Shown one piece after another: positions 17,340-27,304 of a stretch of DNA of 64,000 bases. This stretch comes from Candidatus Competibacteraceae bacterium (GTDB lineage: Bacteria; Pseudomonadota; Gammaproteobacteria; Competibacterales; Competibacteraceae). The notes under the pieces were generated by a model. It searched no databases. It saw nothing but the letters and a program-made list of their open reading frames with translations, and was not told the origin of the DNA. A program made the translations under genes and the position numbers. The stretch spans positions 3,111,001-3,175,000 of the forward strand of contig CP065007.1 of assembly GCA_016699715.1 (NCBI GenBank). Reading direction: 5' to 3'. Positions within the stretch are counted from its first letter, which is position 1. The number at the start of each line of letters is the position of its first letter.

Positions 17340-18317
17340 ATGTTTCCTTTCCAGGTCGTCTATCGCGACGAAACTCAAGTCGCCCACTTGTTGGACGGCG
17401 AGCGATTGCTGGCGCTGATCCGGTTTCGGGAGCCGGCCGCCCCCATGATCGATCCGCGATCCGGCGTCATCCCCCTGTCCGAACTGGGCGGAAGCTCGAC
17501 CGCCGAGGTCTGGCTCAGCGCGGAGCCGGTGCGCACCGGGGTCACCCACGGTGTCAGCCACGCCGGCAACGATACCGTGCTTTTTCTCCAGTGCCACCTG
17601 GACGAGTACGCTCCCGACGCCTTGCAGCCCCTGACCGCCATGCTCTACCGGCGCTTGTTCGCGGCGGCGCGCGAACTGGGCTACCCATACCTGCTGCGGG
17701 TCTGGAATTATTTTCCCGCCATCAACCGGGAATGCAGTGGCCTGGAACGCTATCGCGCGTTTTGTGCTGGCCGGCATCAGGCGCTGGTGGCGGAACTGAC
17801 GGAATTCGAGACGCACCTGCCGGCCGCTTGCGCCATCGGCACCGACCAGCCTGGATTGCGATTGTACGCGCTGGCCGGCCGGACAGCGGGAATCCAGATT
17901 GAAAATCCGCGACAAACCAGCGCCTTTCACTACCCACGCCAGTACGGGCCGCGCAGTCCCTCGTTCTCGCGCGCCGTGCTGAAAGCCTGGGGAGAGCGAT
18001 ACCACCATCTCTATCTTTCCGGCACGGCCAGCATCGTCGGCCACGCCAGCCAACATTTCGACCTGATGGCGCAACTGGACGAGACGCTGCTCAATCTGCA
18101 AGCGCTGCTCGCCCAAGCCAACCGTTTGACGCCGGAACCGTTGTGCCCGGCGCTGCTGAAGGTCTACTGCCGACCGGATCTCGACTTGGCGGCATTGCGA
18201 CAGCGGATCGCCCAGGCGCTCGACGCCGATCCGCCGACCTTGTTCCTGCAAGCCGAGATTTGCCGCCGGGATCTGCTGATCGAAATCGAAGGGCTGGCGG
18301 TCAGCCCCACCCCGTAA
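17340..18317 (+). CDS. Chorismatase / hydroxybenzoate synthase (FkbO/Hyg5/XanB2 family)
   Basis: A 325-residue enzyme that converts chorismate to a hydroxybenzoate or dihydroxycyclohexadiene acid plus pyruvate. The family signature is clear: YPYLLRVWNYFPAIN followed by LERYRAFCAGRHQAL at about residues 118-150, SGTASIVGHASQHF near 230, and the C-terminal FLQAEICRRDLLIEIEG carrying the catalytic glutamate region. Length equals that of XanB2, which supplies 3-hydroxybenzoate for xanthomonadin and 4-hydroxybenzoate for ubiquinone. It diverges from the ACP-led operon, so it most likely makes the aryl starter. The sequence does not tell which hydroxybenzoate isomer is formed. Confidence 0.9.
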   Translation: MFPFQVVYRDETQVAHLLDGERLLALIRFREPAAPMIDPRSGVIPLSELGGSSTAEVWLSAEPVRTGVTHGVSHAGNDTVLFLQCHLDEYAPDALQPLTAMLYRRLFAAARELGYPYLLRVWNYFPAINRECSGLERYRAFCAGRHQALVAELTEFETHLPAACAIGTDQPGLRLYALAGRTAGIQIENPRQTSAFHYPRQYGPRSPSFSRAVLKAWGERYHHLYLSGTASIVGHASQHFDLMAQLDETLLNLQALLAQANRLTPEPLCPALLKVYCRPDLDLAALRQRIAQALDADPPTLFLQAEICRRDLLIEIEGLAVSPTP

Positions 18318-18339
18318 ATCCGCTCCAGGACGATGCCTT

Positions 18340-19086
18340 GTGAAACCCGACCAACCGTTGAAACCGCATCCGGTGCTGCCCGAGTACTATCCGGATTTGG
18401 CCCAGCGCCCCGCTTTCGTGCGCGGGCTGTTCGACCGTACCGCCGGCTATTACGATCGGGTCAACCGCTTGCTGTCATGGGGATCGGGCAGTTGGTATCG
18501 CCGCCACGCGCTGGCCCGCGCCGGCCTGCGGCCTGGCATGAGCGTGCTCGACGTCGCCATCGGCACTGGCCTGGTGGCCCGGCAAGCGTTGGCGATTACC
18601 CAGGACCGGCGGGCGGTGGTCGGACTCGATGTCAGCGCGGGGATGCTGGAGCAAGTGCGTCGCCTGCTGGATATTCCACTGGTGCAGGGGCAAATGGAGC
18701 AATTGCCGGTCGCCGATGAGCAGTTTGATTTCGTCAGCATGGGCTATGCGCTGCGCCACGTCGTCGATCTCAATGCCACCTTTCGCGAATTTCAGCGCGT
18801 GCTCAAGCCGGGCGGCGTGCTCCTCATCCTGGAAATCGCCCGGCCCACCGCGCCGCTCAAGCGCGCCGCGCTCAAGTTCTATCTCGGTCGGGTGATTCCG
18901 TTGCTTGGCCGCTTGAGCACCGGCCAGCGGGAGATGCAAACCTTAATGCGTTATTACTGGGACACCATCGAACATTGCGTCCCCCCGGACACCATCGTCC
19001 AGGCTATCCGCGACGCCGGCTTCGCCGAAGCGGGCTGCGATGTGGAATTCGACCTGTTCCGTGCCTATTTCGGCCATAAGAGGTAA
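18340..19086 (+). CDS. UbiE-like SAM-dependent methyltransferase
   Basis: A 248-residue class I methyltransferase. The SAM-binding motif is VLDVAIGTGLVARQAL at about residues 69-84, followed by VVGLDVSAGMLEQ and FDFVSMGYALRHVVDL, close to UbiE/MenG. The start is a GTG at 18340, 22 nt after the chorismatase stop, so the two genes form one transcript. UbiE itself acts on ubiquinone precursors, but location beside the chorismatase suggests it methylates the aryl head group of the polyene. A housekeeping quinone role cannot be excluded. Confidence 0.82.
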   Translation: MKPDQPLKPHPVLPEYYPDLAQRPAFVRGLFDRTAGYYDRVNRLLSWGSGSWYRRHALARAGLRPGMSVLDVAIGTGLVARQALAITQDRRAVVGLDVSAGMLEQVRRLLDIPLVQGQMEQLPVADEQFDFVSMGYALRHVVDLNATFREFQRVLKPGGVLLILEIARPTAPLKRAALKFYLGRVIPLLGRLSTGQREMQTLMRYYWDTIEHCVPPDTIVQAIRDAGFAEAGCDVEFDLFRAYFGHKR

Positions 19087-19113
19087 CGGTCGTCCCGCCG
19101 CCGGTCCGCGCAT

Positions 19114-19143
19114 AAAAAAGCCCCGCCGAAGCGGGGCTTTTTT
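19114..19143. terminator. Bidirectional rho-independent terminator
   Basis: Perfect stem AGCCCCGC / GCGGGGCT with a 3-nt loop, flanked by A6 and T6. It lies between the convergent methyltransferase and groEL genes and can stop both. Confidence 0.92.
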
Positions 19144-19167
19144 CAGCCGGACGCGTGAGGCGCTGAT

Positions 19168-20835
<1,668 letters not shown>

Positions 20836-20897
20836 TTTCTAATTCCTCTGAAACCGGTTTGAGATATTCGAATGCGGAAATTCGGGAAGGGAGACGC

Positions 20898-21188
20898 TTA
20901 CTTCTCGATGATCGCCATGATTTCGTCTTCGCGCATGACGATCAGATCTTCGCCGTCCACCTTCACTTCACTGCCCGAATACTTGCCGAACAGGACCAGG
21001 TCGCCGGCCTTGACGTCCAGCGGCCGCACGTCGCCATTTTCCAGCATCTTGCCGCGGCCCACCGCCATCACCGTGCCGCGCGAGGGCTTCTCGGCGGCGC
21101 TGCCCGGCAGGACGATGCCGCCCGGACTCTTGGTTTCCTCTTCAACACGCTTGATCAGCACCCGATCGTGCAGCGGACGAATGTTCAT
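20898..21188 (-). CDS. groES: Co-chaperonin GroES
   Basis: A 96-residue 10-kDa lid subunit of the GroEL-GroES chaperonin. The protein opens MNIRPLHDRVLIKRVEEETKS; the mobile loop GGIVLPGSAAEKPSRG, which contacts GroEL, is present, and it ends EDEIMAIIEK. First gene of the groES-groEL operon. Confidence 0.99.
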   Translation of the reverse strand: MNIRPLHDRVLIKRVEEETKSPGGIVLPGSAAEKPSRGTVMAVGRGKMLENGDVRPLDVKAGDLVLFGKYSGSEVKVDGEDLIVMREDEIMAIIEK

Positions 21189-21243
21189 CGATGAAATCTC
21201 CTGGGGATTTAAGGTTCGGTGACTTGAGGCTAACGCTGCTTTG

Positions 21244-21270
21244 TTAGCACTCGACTTGAATGAGTGCTAA
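21244..21270. promoter_or_regulatory. CIRCE operator (HrcA-binding inverted repeat)
   Basis: TTAGCACTC at 21244-21252 and GAGTGCTAA at 21262-21270 with exactly 9 nt between: a perfect match to the CIRCE consensus. It lies 56 nt before groES, overlapping the promoter. HrcA is known to repress groESL through this site; the hrcA gene is not in the window. Confidence 0.96.
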
Positions 21271-21297
21271 TCATAGTCAGCGAAAACACCCTGTCAA
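21270..21297 (-). promoter_or_regulatory. Sigma70-type promoter of groES-groEL
   Basis: On the minus strand TTGACA (complement of 21292-21297) and TATGAT (complement of 21270-21275) are spaced by 16 nt. The CIRCE operator begins at the end of the -10 element, so bound HrcA would cover the transcription start. No sigma32-type sequence was recognised. Confidence 0.8.
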
Positions 21298-21460
21298 GGG
21301 CTTGTCGCTGAAGTGGGGCGGCGTAGGGAAATTTCAAGAGCGCGGTGGGAAGAAAATTGCCGTGACCGGAGTCTATCGTTAGGCTCACCGGAGCAATGCG
21401 GGTCCGAACCGCCCTTGCGGCGAGTTTTCTCACCTTCAGCTTTTTCGAACAGGAGCCGTC

Positions 21461-21790
21461 ATGGACAGCCAACCGCTGGTGGTTTTTTGCAGCTGCCCGG
21501 ATCAAGCCAGTGCCGAGCGCATCGCCGCGACCGTGGTCGAGGAGCGGCTGGCTGCCTGCGTCAATATTTTGCCGGGCCTGACGTCGGTCTATCGTTGGCG
21601 GGAACAAGTGCAACGAGATACCGAACTGCTGCTACTGCTCAAAACCCAGGGCGCGGTCTATTCGCTACTGGAGGCTCGCATCCGCGAGCTGCATCCTTAC
21701 GATGTGCCGGAAGTGATCGCCTTGCCGGTTCGGATGGGATCGTCGGCGTATCTGGACTGGATCGCGGCCAACACGGAAGCATCGGCATGA
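21461..21790 (+). CDS. cutA: Divalent cation tolerance protein CutA
   Basis: A 109-residue trimeric protein of the CutA1 family. Family motifs are present: VVFCSCPDQASAERIAATVVEERLAACVNI, SVYRWREQVQRDTELLLLLKT and the C-terminal HPYDVPEVIALPV. CutA is linked to copper tolerance in E. coli, where it also lies next to dsbD, but its molecular role is unresolved. Its stop overlaps the dsbD start by 4 nt. Confidence 0.95.
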   Translation: MDSQPLVVFCSCPDQASAERIAATVVEERLAACVNILPGLTSVYRWREQVQRDTELLLLLKTQGAVYSLLEARIRELHPYDVPEVIALPVRMGSSAYLDWIAANTEASA

Positions 21791-23676
21791 GGCATCGCCG
21801 ATGGGCCAGGTCCTGGCTGGTATTGTTGCTGGCGCTGCTGGTCGGTCCGGTCACCGCCGGGCTGTTCGACCGTTTCGGCGGTGCTTCGCAGGAGCGGATT
21901 CTCGACGCCGATCAGGCGTTCCAACTGACCATCGGCGCCAGCGATCCCGTCACCCTGGAAGCACGCTGGATTATCGCGCCTGGCTACTACCTCTATCGCG
22001 ACAAGTTCAAGCTCACTCTGATGGATGGCGGGGAAACGACCATCGCCCGTGCCGATATCCCAGCCGGCGAGCCCAAGGAAGACCCGTATTTCGGTCGCCA
22101 AGAGGTGTTTCACCACGAAGCGGTGCTGGTTGCCCACCTGCGGCGCGAACCGGGTGGCTCGCAAACCGTGCGGGTCAAGGCCGACTACCAGGGTTGCGCC
22201 GAAGTCGGGGTCTGCTATCCGCCGCTGAGCCAGACCGTGGTTGTCGCCTTGCCGGCGCTGAGCTCGCTGGCGCTGACCGCCGACCAGCCCGTGTCCACTC
22301 CGCCGGCCCCGGCTGGAGAGCGAGTTTCGGAGAGGCGGGCAACGCCGGTTCCCGCCCTCAACGCGCCGGAGCCGGAGCAGGACCGGTTGGCGCGTTTGCT
22401 GGGCGAGCAGCGGTTTCTGGCGATTCCCGCCTTCTTCGGCTTCGGCCTGTTGCTGGCGTTTACCCCCTGCGTGTTTCCGATGGTGCCGATTCTGTCCAGC
22501 CTGATCGCCGGGCAAGGCGCGAAGCTGACCCGCCGGCGGGCGATCCTGCTGTCGCTGGTTTACGTGCTGGCGATGGCGCTGACCTACACCGTGGCCGGGG
22601 TACTGGCGGCACTGCTGGGGCAGAACATCCAGGCGTGGTTCCAGAATCCGTGGGTCATCGCCGTGTTCAGCGGCATGTTCGTACTGCTGGCGCTGTCCAT
22701 GTTCGGCCTGTACGACTTGCAGTTGCCCGCCTACCTGCAACACCGCTTGGCGGAGCTGAGCAACCGCCAGCGCGGCGGCCAGCTCGCCGGGGTGGCGGTC
22801 ATGGGCTTCCTGTCGGCGCTGATCGTCGGACCCTGCGTGGCGCCGCCGTTGATCGGCGCGCTGACCTTCATCGCCGTGACCGGCGATCTGGCGCTGGGCG
22901 CGGCGGCGCTGTTCGCGCTGAGCCTGGGCATGGGGGTACCGTTGCTGGTGATTGGTGCCTCCACCGGACATTGGCTGCCGCGCGCCGGTCACTGGATGGA
23001 GCGGATCAAGACGGTGTTCGGCGTGCTGTTGCTGGCGGTGGCGCTGTGGTTGCTGGAGCGGATTCTGCCGGCCGCGGCCATCATGGTGCTGTGGGCGACG
23101 CTGTTCATCGTCACCGCCACCTACATGGGCGCCTTGCAAGCGGTGACGCACGGCGCTCCGGCCTGGCGCACGCTGGTCAAGGGATTGGGCATGGTGCTGC
23201 TGATTTACGGCGTGCTGCTGCTGATCGGCGTCGCCGCCGGCGGTCGCGATCCCTGGCAACCGCTGCGTGGGGTCGGGTTTGTCGCGCAGGCGGCCACCGA
23301 GGCGCAAAGCCCGCTGTTCCGCCCGGTCAAGACTTCGGTCGATGTCGATCAGGCGCTGCTACGGGCGGCCGGGCGGCCGGTGCTGCTGGATTTCTACGCC
23401 GACTGGTGCGTGAGCTGCAAGGAACTGGAGCGCGAAACCTTCGCCGATCCCACAGTGCGGACGGCGCTGGCCGGGATGGTGACGCTGCGGGCCGACGTGA
23501 CCGCCAATGATGACGACGATCAAACTCTGATGAAAAAATTCGGCATTATCGGCCCGCCGGCCATCCTGTTTTTCGGCCCGGATGGGCGGGAGCGTCGCGA
23601 ATACCGGGTGGTGGGATTCCTGAGCGCCGAAGCGTTCGACGCGCATCTGCGGGCGCTGCTGACCGCGCGGGGTTGA
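21787..23676 (+). CDS. dsbD: Thiol:disulfide interchange protein DsbD
   Basis: A 629-residue protein that passes electrons from cytoplasmic thioredoxin to periplasmic DsbC and cytochrome c maturation. Three parts are visible: a signal peptide and periplasmic alpha domain with the Cys pair around YQGCAEVGVCYPP; a central eight-span domain with cysteines in FTPCVFPMVPIL and GPCVAPPLIGAL; and a C-terminal thioredoxin-like domain with DWCVSCKELE. The ATG at 21787 overlaps the cutA stop (ATGA); the open frame runs further upstream only as a cutA shadow. Confidence 0.96.
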   Translation: MRHRRWARSWLVLLLALLVGPVTAGLFDRFGGASQERILDADQAFQLTIGASDPVTLEARWIIAPGYYLYRDKFKLTLMDGGETTIARADIPAGEPKEDPYFGRQEVFHHEAVLVAHLRREPGGSQTVRVKADYQGCAEVGVCYPPLSQTVVVALPALSSLALTADQPVSTPPAPAGERVSERRATPVPALNAPEPEQDRLARLLGEQRFLAIPAFFGFGLLLAFTPCVFPMVPILSSLIAGQGAKLTRRRAILLSLVYVLAMALTYTVAGVLAALLGQNIQAWFQNPWVIAVFSGMFVLLALSMFGLYDLQLPAYLQHRLAELSNRQRGGQLAGVAVMGFLSALIVGPCVAPPLIGALTFIAVTGDLALGAAALFALSLGMGVPLLVIGASTGHWLPRAGHWMERIKTVFGVLLLAVALWLLERILPAAAIMVLWATLFIVTATYMGALQAVTHGAPAWRTLVKGLGMVLLIYGVLLLIGVAAGGRDPWQPLRGVGFVAQAATEAQSPLFRPVKTSVDVDQALLRAAGRPVLLDFYADWCVSCKELERETFADPTVRTALAGMVTLRADVTANDDDDQTLMKKFGIIGPPAILFFGPDGRERREYRVVGFLSAEAFDAHLRALLTARG

Positions 23677-23709
23677 CGCGAGGTACCCGAAATCCGTCGT
23701 CCGCGCACC

Positions 23710-23722
23710 CTATCAGTGATAG
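23710..23722. promoter_or_regulatory. 13-bp palindrome upstream of aroQ
   Basis: CTATCAGTGATAG is a perfect odd palindrome 78 nt before aroQ and 34 nt after dsbD. Its core equals that of the TetR-family tet operator. No tetR-like gene is in the window, so a role as an operator is only a possibility. Confidence 0.3.
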
Positions 23723-23799
23723 AACAAGGGTATTTCTGGCTAGACAACCGATGGACCTTCACGCAAAATCGCGCCCTTTATGAGGACCCTGCCTGAACC

Positions 23800-24252
23800 A
23801 TGGCAAAACTGCTGTTACTCAACGGACCGAATCTGAACCTGCTCGGTACCCGCGAACCGGGAATCTACGGCGCCGACACCCTGGCCGATATCGAGCAGCG
23901 CTGTGTGGCGCTGACCCAGGAACTGGGGCCGCACGACCTGGCCTGTTTCCAAAGCAACGCCGAACACGCCCTGATCGACCGCATCCACGCCGCCGTTCTG
24001 GAAGGCATCGCCTTCATCGTCATCAATCCCGCCGCCTTCACCCACACCAGCGTGGCGCTGCGCGACGCCCTGCTCGGTGTCGGCATTCCGTTTATTGAGG
24101 TGCATCTGTCCAACGTGTTCGCCCGCGAGCCGTTCCGCCACCATTCCTACTTGTCCGACATTGCCGTCGGGGTCATCAGCGGATTAGGCCCACAGGGCTA
24201 CGAACTGGCGCTGCGCGCCGCCGACCGCCACCTCGCCACCCCACGCCGGTAG
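23800..24252 (+). CDS. aroQ: Type II 3-dehydroquinate dehydratase
   Basis: A 150-residue enzyme of the shikimate pathway forming 3-dehydroshikimate. The N-terminus LLLNGPNLNLLGTREPGIYG contains the catalytic tyrosine loop; NPAAFTHTSVALRDAL and EVHLSNVFAREPFRHHSYLSD hold the substrate-binding histidines and arginine. It is followed 8 nt later by accB, the arrangement common in gammaproteobacteria. Its product leads to chorismate, the substrate of the chorismatase at 17.3 kb. Confidence 0.97.
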   Translation: MAKLLLLNGPNLNLLGTREPGIYGADTLADIEQRCVALTQELGPHDLACFQSNAEHALIDRIHAAVLEGIAFIVINPAAFTHTSVALRDALLGVGIPFIEVHLSNVFAREPFRHHSYLSDIAVGVISGLGPQGYELALRAADRHLATPRR

Positions 24253-24260
24253 CCACCGTC

Positions 24261-24746
24261 ATGCCCACGGACATCCGCAAGATCAAGAAACTCATCGAGC
24301 TGCTCGAAACCTCGGGCATCGCCGAAATCGAAATCAAGGAAGGCGAGAATTCGGTACGGATCAGCCGCCATGCGCACGGCGGTGCCCCGCTGACGATGCC
24401 GCCGATCTGGGCCGGGCACGGTTACGGTTACGGCCCCCAGTCCGGTCCAATGCCCGCCGCCGCGCCAACTCCCTTAGCGCCCGCGCCCGCCGCCGAAGCG
24501 GAAACACCCCATGGCCATGTGCTGCGCTCGCCGATGGTCGGCACCTTCTACCGCTCGGCCGCGCCCGGCTCCAAGCCGTTCGTCGAGATCGGTCAGCGCG
24601 TCAACGTCGGTGACCCGGTCTGCATCATCGAGGCGATGAAGATGTTCAATCAGATCGAGGCCGACCACGCCGGCGCCGTTACCCGCATCCTGGTCGAGAA
24701 CGGCCAACCGGTCGAGTTCGACCAGCCGCTGCTGATCATCGAATAA
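24261..24746 (+). CDS. accB: Biotin carboxyl carrier protein of acetyl-CoA carboxylase
   Basis: A 161-residue protein. The N-terminal IRKIKKLIELLETSGIAEIEIKEGE helix region is followed by a linker rich in A and P (residues about 55-78) and a C-terminal biotinyl domain with the EAMKMFNQ motif, where lysine receives biotin. The thumb structure PGSKPFVEIGQ typical of AccB is present. It forms an operon with accC (8-nt gap) and acts in malonyl-CoA synthesis. Confidence 0.98.
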   Translation: MPTDIRKIKKLIELLETSGIAEIEIKEGENSVRISRHAHGGAPLTMPPIWAGHGYGYGPQSGPMPAAAPTPLAPAPAAEAETPHGHVLRSPMVGTFYRSAAPGSKPFVEIGQRVNVGDPVCIIEAMKMFNQIEADHAGAVTRILVENGQPVEFDQPLLIIE

Positions 24747-24754
24747 CCCTCGCC

Positions 24755-26101
24755 ATGCTCGAAAAAGTCGTCATCGCCAATCGTGGGGAAATCGCCCTGC
24801 GCATCCTGCGTGCCTGTCGGGAACTGGGTATCCGCACCGTGGCCGCGCATTCCACCGTGGACCGTGACCTCAAACACGTCCGCTTGGCCGACGAAACCGT
24901 TTGCATCGGCCCGCCGCCCGCCGCCGGAAGCTATCTGAACATGCCGGCGATCATCAGCGCCGCCGAGGTCACCGACGCGGTGGCGATTCATCCCGGTTAT
25001 GGCTTCCTGTCCGAAAACGCCGATTTCGCCGAACGGGTCGAGCAGAGCGGGTTCATCTTCATCGGTCCCAGGCCGGAAACCATCCGTTTGATGGGTGACA
25101 AGGTCTCGGCCATCCGGGCGATGAAGGAAGCCGGCGTACCCTGCGTACCCGGTTCGGACGGCCCGCTGGGCGACGACCAGCCGGAGATCCTGCGGATCGC
25201 CCGCGGCATCGGCTACCCCATCATCATTAAGGCGGCTGGCGGTGGCGGCGGTCGCGGCATGCGGGTGGTTCACGGCGAGGCCGCGCTACTCACTACCCTG
25301 GATCTGACTCGCAGCGAGGCGAATGCGGCGTTCGGCAATCCGACCGTGTACATGGAAAAGTATCTGGATCATCCCCGCCATATCGAGATCCAGGTGCTGG
25401 CCGATACCCACGGCCACGCCATTCATCTGGGCGAGCGCGACTGCTCCATGCAGCGCCGTCACCAGAAAGTCATCGAGGAGGCCCCCGCGCCCGGCATCAC
25501 GCCGGCGCAGCGCCGCCGGATCGGGCAAGCCTGCGTGGAGGCCTGCCAGCGTATCGGCTATCGCGGCGCCGGCACCTTCGAGTTTCTTTATCAGGATGGC
25601 GAGTTCTACTTCATCGAAATGAACACCCGCATCCAGGTCGAGCACCCGATCACCGAACTGATCACCGGGGTGGACATCGTCAAGGAACAGTTGCGCATTG
25701 CCGCCGGCGCGCCGCTGGGCTACCGTCAGGACGACATCCACGTCCGGGGACACGCCCTGGAATGCCGGCTCAACGCCGAGGACCCAGATACCTTTACCCC
25801 TTCGCCCGGCACCATTACCCAGTATCATGCACCGGGTGGGCCGGGCATCCGGGTGGATTCCCATATCTACAACGGCTACCGGGTGCCGCCCAACTACGAT
25901 TCCATGGTCGGCAAGCTGATTGCCCACGGCGAAACCCGCGAAGCCGCCATCGCCCGGATGCGTGGGGCGCTGGCCGAACTGGTGGTGGACGGCATTAAAA
26001 CCAACGCACCCCTGCACCGACGTATCCTCGGCGACGCCCGCTTCCTGGACGGTGGCACCGATATTCACTATCTGGAAAAACATCTGCTGGGTACCCGCTG
26101 A
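24755..26101 (+). CDS. accC: Acetyl-CoA carboxylase biotin carboxylase subunit
   Basis: A 448-residue ATP-grasp enzyme that carboxylates the biotin on AccB. Seen are the N-terminal MLEKVVIANRGEIALRILRAC, the glycine-rich ATP loop KAAGGGGGRGMRVV, the ERDCSMQRRHQKVIEEAP segment and EMNTRIQVEHPITELITG with the catalytic arginine and metal-binding glutamates. Full length relative to E. coli (449). Confidence 0.98.
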   Translation: MLEKVVIANRGEIALRILRACRELGIRTVAAHSTVDRDLKHVRLADETVCIGPPPAAGSYLNMPAIISAAEVTDAVAIHPGYGFLSENADFAERVEQSGFIFIGPRPETIRLMGDKVSAIRAMKEAGVPCVPGSDGPLGDDQPEILRIARGIGYPIIIKAAGGGGGRGMRVVHGEAALLTTLDLTRSEANAAFGNPTVYMEKYLDHPRHIEIQVLADTHGHAIHLGERDCSMQRRHQKVIEEAPAPGITPAQRRRIGQACVEACQRIGYRGAGTFEFLYQDGEFYFIEMNTRIQVEHPITELITGVDIVKEQLRIAAGAPLGYRQDDIHVRGHALECRLNAEDPDTFTPSPGTITQYHAPGGPGIRVDSHIYNGYRVPPNYDSMVGKLIAHGETREAAIARMRGALAELVVDGIKTNAPLHRRILGDARFLDGGTDIHYLEKHLLGTR

Positions 26102-26193
26102 CGGCAGCGATTCCAGCGGGTCGTTGGCGGTCCGGCGATGGATACGCTAGGCTGTTTGATTATCTCCGCCGACCGCGCAAAGACATCCATCCC

Positions 26194-27099
26194 ATGAGCG
26201 ACGCCGCAACCGCCCCCTGGCTGCAACTGACCCTGGAAGCCATCGATCACAGCCCCGAACAACTGGAAGACGCCCTGCTGCTGTCCGGTGCGCTGGCGGT
26301 CACGCTGGAGGATGCCGGCGATCAACCAGTGTTGGAGCCGGCGCCCGGCGAAACCCCGTTGTGGACCCATACCCGCGTCACCGGGCTGTTCGACGCCCAG
26401 ACCGATATCGAAGTGATCAAGGGGCAGTTGCGGCGGTTCCTGCACGCGCCCATCCTGCCGGAATGCCGGCTCACCGAATTGGAAGAGCGCGATTGGGTGC
26501 GGGCCTGGATGGAGAATTTTCACCCGATGCGCTTTGGCCGACGGCTGTGGATCTGCCCGACCACGCAGACGCCGCCCGATCCGGCCGGCGTCAACATCCG
26601 TCTGGACCCGGGACTGGCCTTCGGCACCGGTACCCATCCGACCACGGCGCTGTGCCTGGAGTGGCTGGACGGCGCGGATCTGAACGGCCGGAGCGTCCTG
26701 GATTACGGCTGCGGATCGGGGATTCTGGCGGTGGCCGCCGCCAAATTGGGCGCGCATAAGGTCTGGGCGGTGGATATCGATCCGCAGGCGCTGCTGGCCA
26801 GCGACGACAACGCCGACCAGAACGGGGTCGAGGATCGCATCGATCTGGTCGTGCCCACCGAACTGCCGGCCGAGCTGAGCGTGGATATTTTGCTGGCCAA
26901 CATTCTGGCCGGCGTGCTGGTACGGTTGGCGCCGGAATTCGGTCGGCGGGTCCGGTCCGGTGGCCGGCTGGTGCTGTCCGGCATTCTCGAACCGCACGCC
27001 GAGGCGGTGCGGGCCGCCTTCAGTGCCGATTTCAGCTTTGAGCCTTCCAGGCAGCGAGAAGACTGGATGTTACTCGAAGGCGTGCGCCGACCGGATTGA
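26194..27099 (+). CDS. prmA: Ribosomal protein L11 methyltransferase
   Basis: A 301-residue SAM-dependent enzyme that methylates ribosomal protein L11. The N-terminal substrate-recognition domain starts PWLQLTLEAIDHSPEQLEDALL; the catalytic domain has LAFGTGTHPTTALCLEWL, the SAM motif VLDYGCGSGILAVAAAKLGA and the NILAGVLVRLAP motif. It follows accC by 92 nt, a conserved neighbourhood. Confidence 0.96.
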   Translation: MSDAATAPWLQLTLEAIDHSPEQLEDALLLSGALAVTLEDAGDQPVLEPAPGETPLWTHTRVTGLFDAQTDIEVIKGQLRRFLHAPILPECRLTELEERDWVRAWMENFHPMRFGRRLWICPTTQTPPDPAGVNIRLDPGLAFGTGTHPTTALCLEWLDGADLNGRSVLDYGCGSGILAVAAAKLGAHKVWAVDIDPQALLASDDNADQNGVEDRIDLVVPTELPAELSVDILLANILAGVLVRLAPEFGRRVRSGGRLVLSGILEPHAEAVRAAFSADFSFEPSRQREDWMLLEGVRRPD

Positions 27100-27304
27100 A
27101 CGGTTCCCCGTCGCGCCTCGCCTTCGCATCGGAATAGCAAAGCAAGATCGGCGCGGGCCAGGGTCGAATCCACGGTGCCGTGGCCGGAACGGGCGGAAAC
27201 GTCTTGCCATACAATCCGGTAACTGCCCAGGGGCAATGGGCTTGAAGCACTGGATTTATCCTGGTGTCCGCCAAGCGCTGAAACGCCGGTATCTCTGCGA
27301 GGAT

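Noticed and set aside
21697..23307. 536-codon minus-strand frame opposite dsbD
   Set aside because: Repetitive Q/R/H-rich translation, a shadow of dsbD codons.
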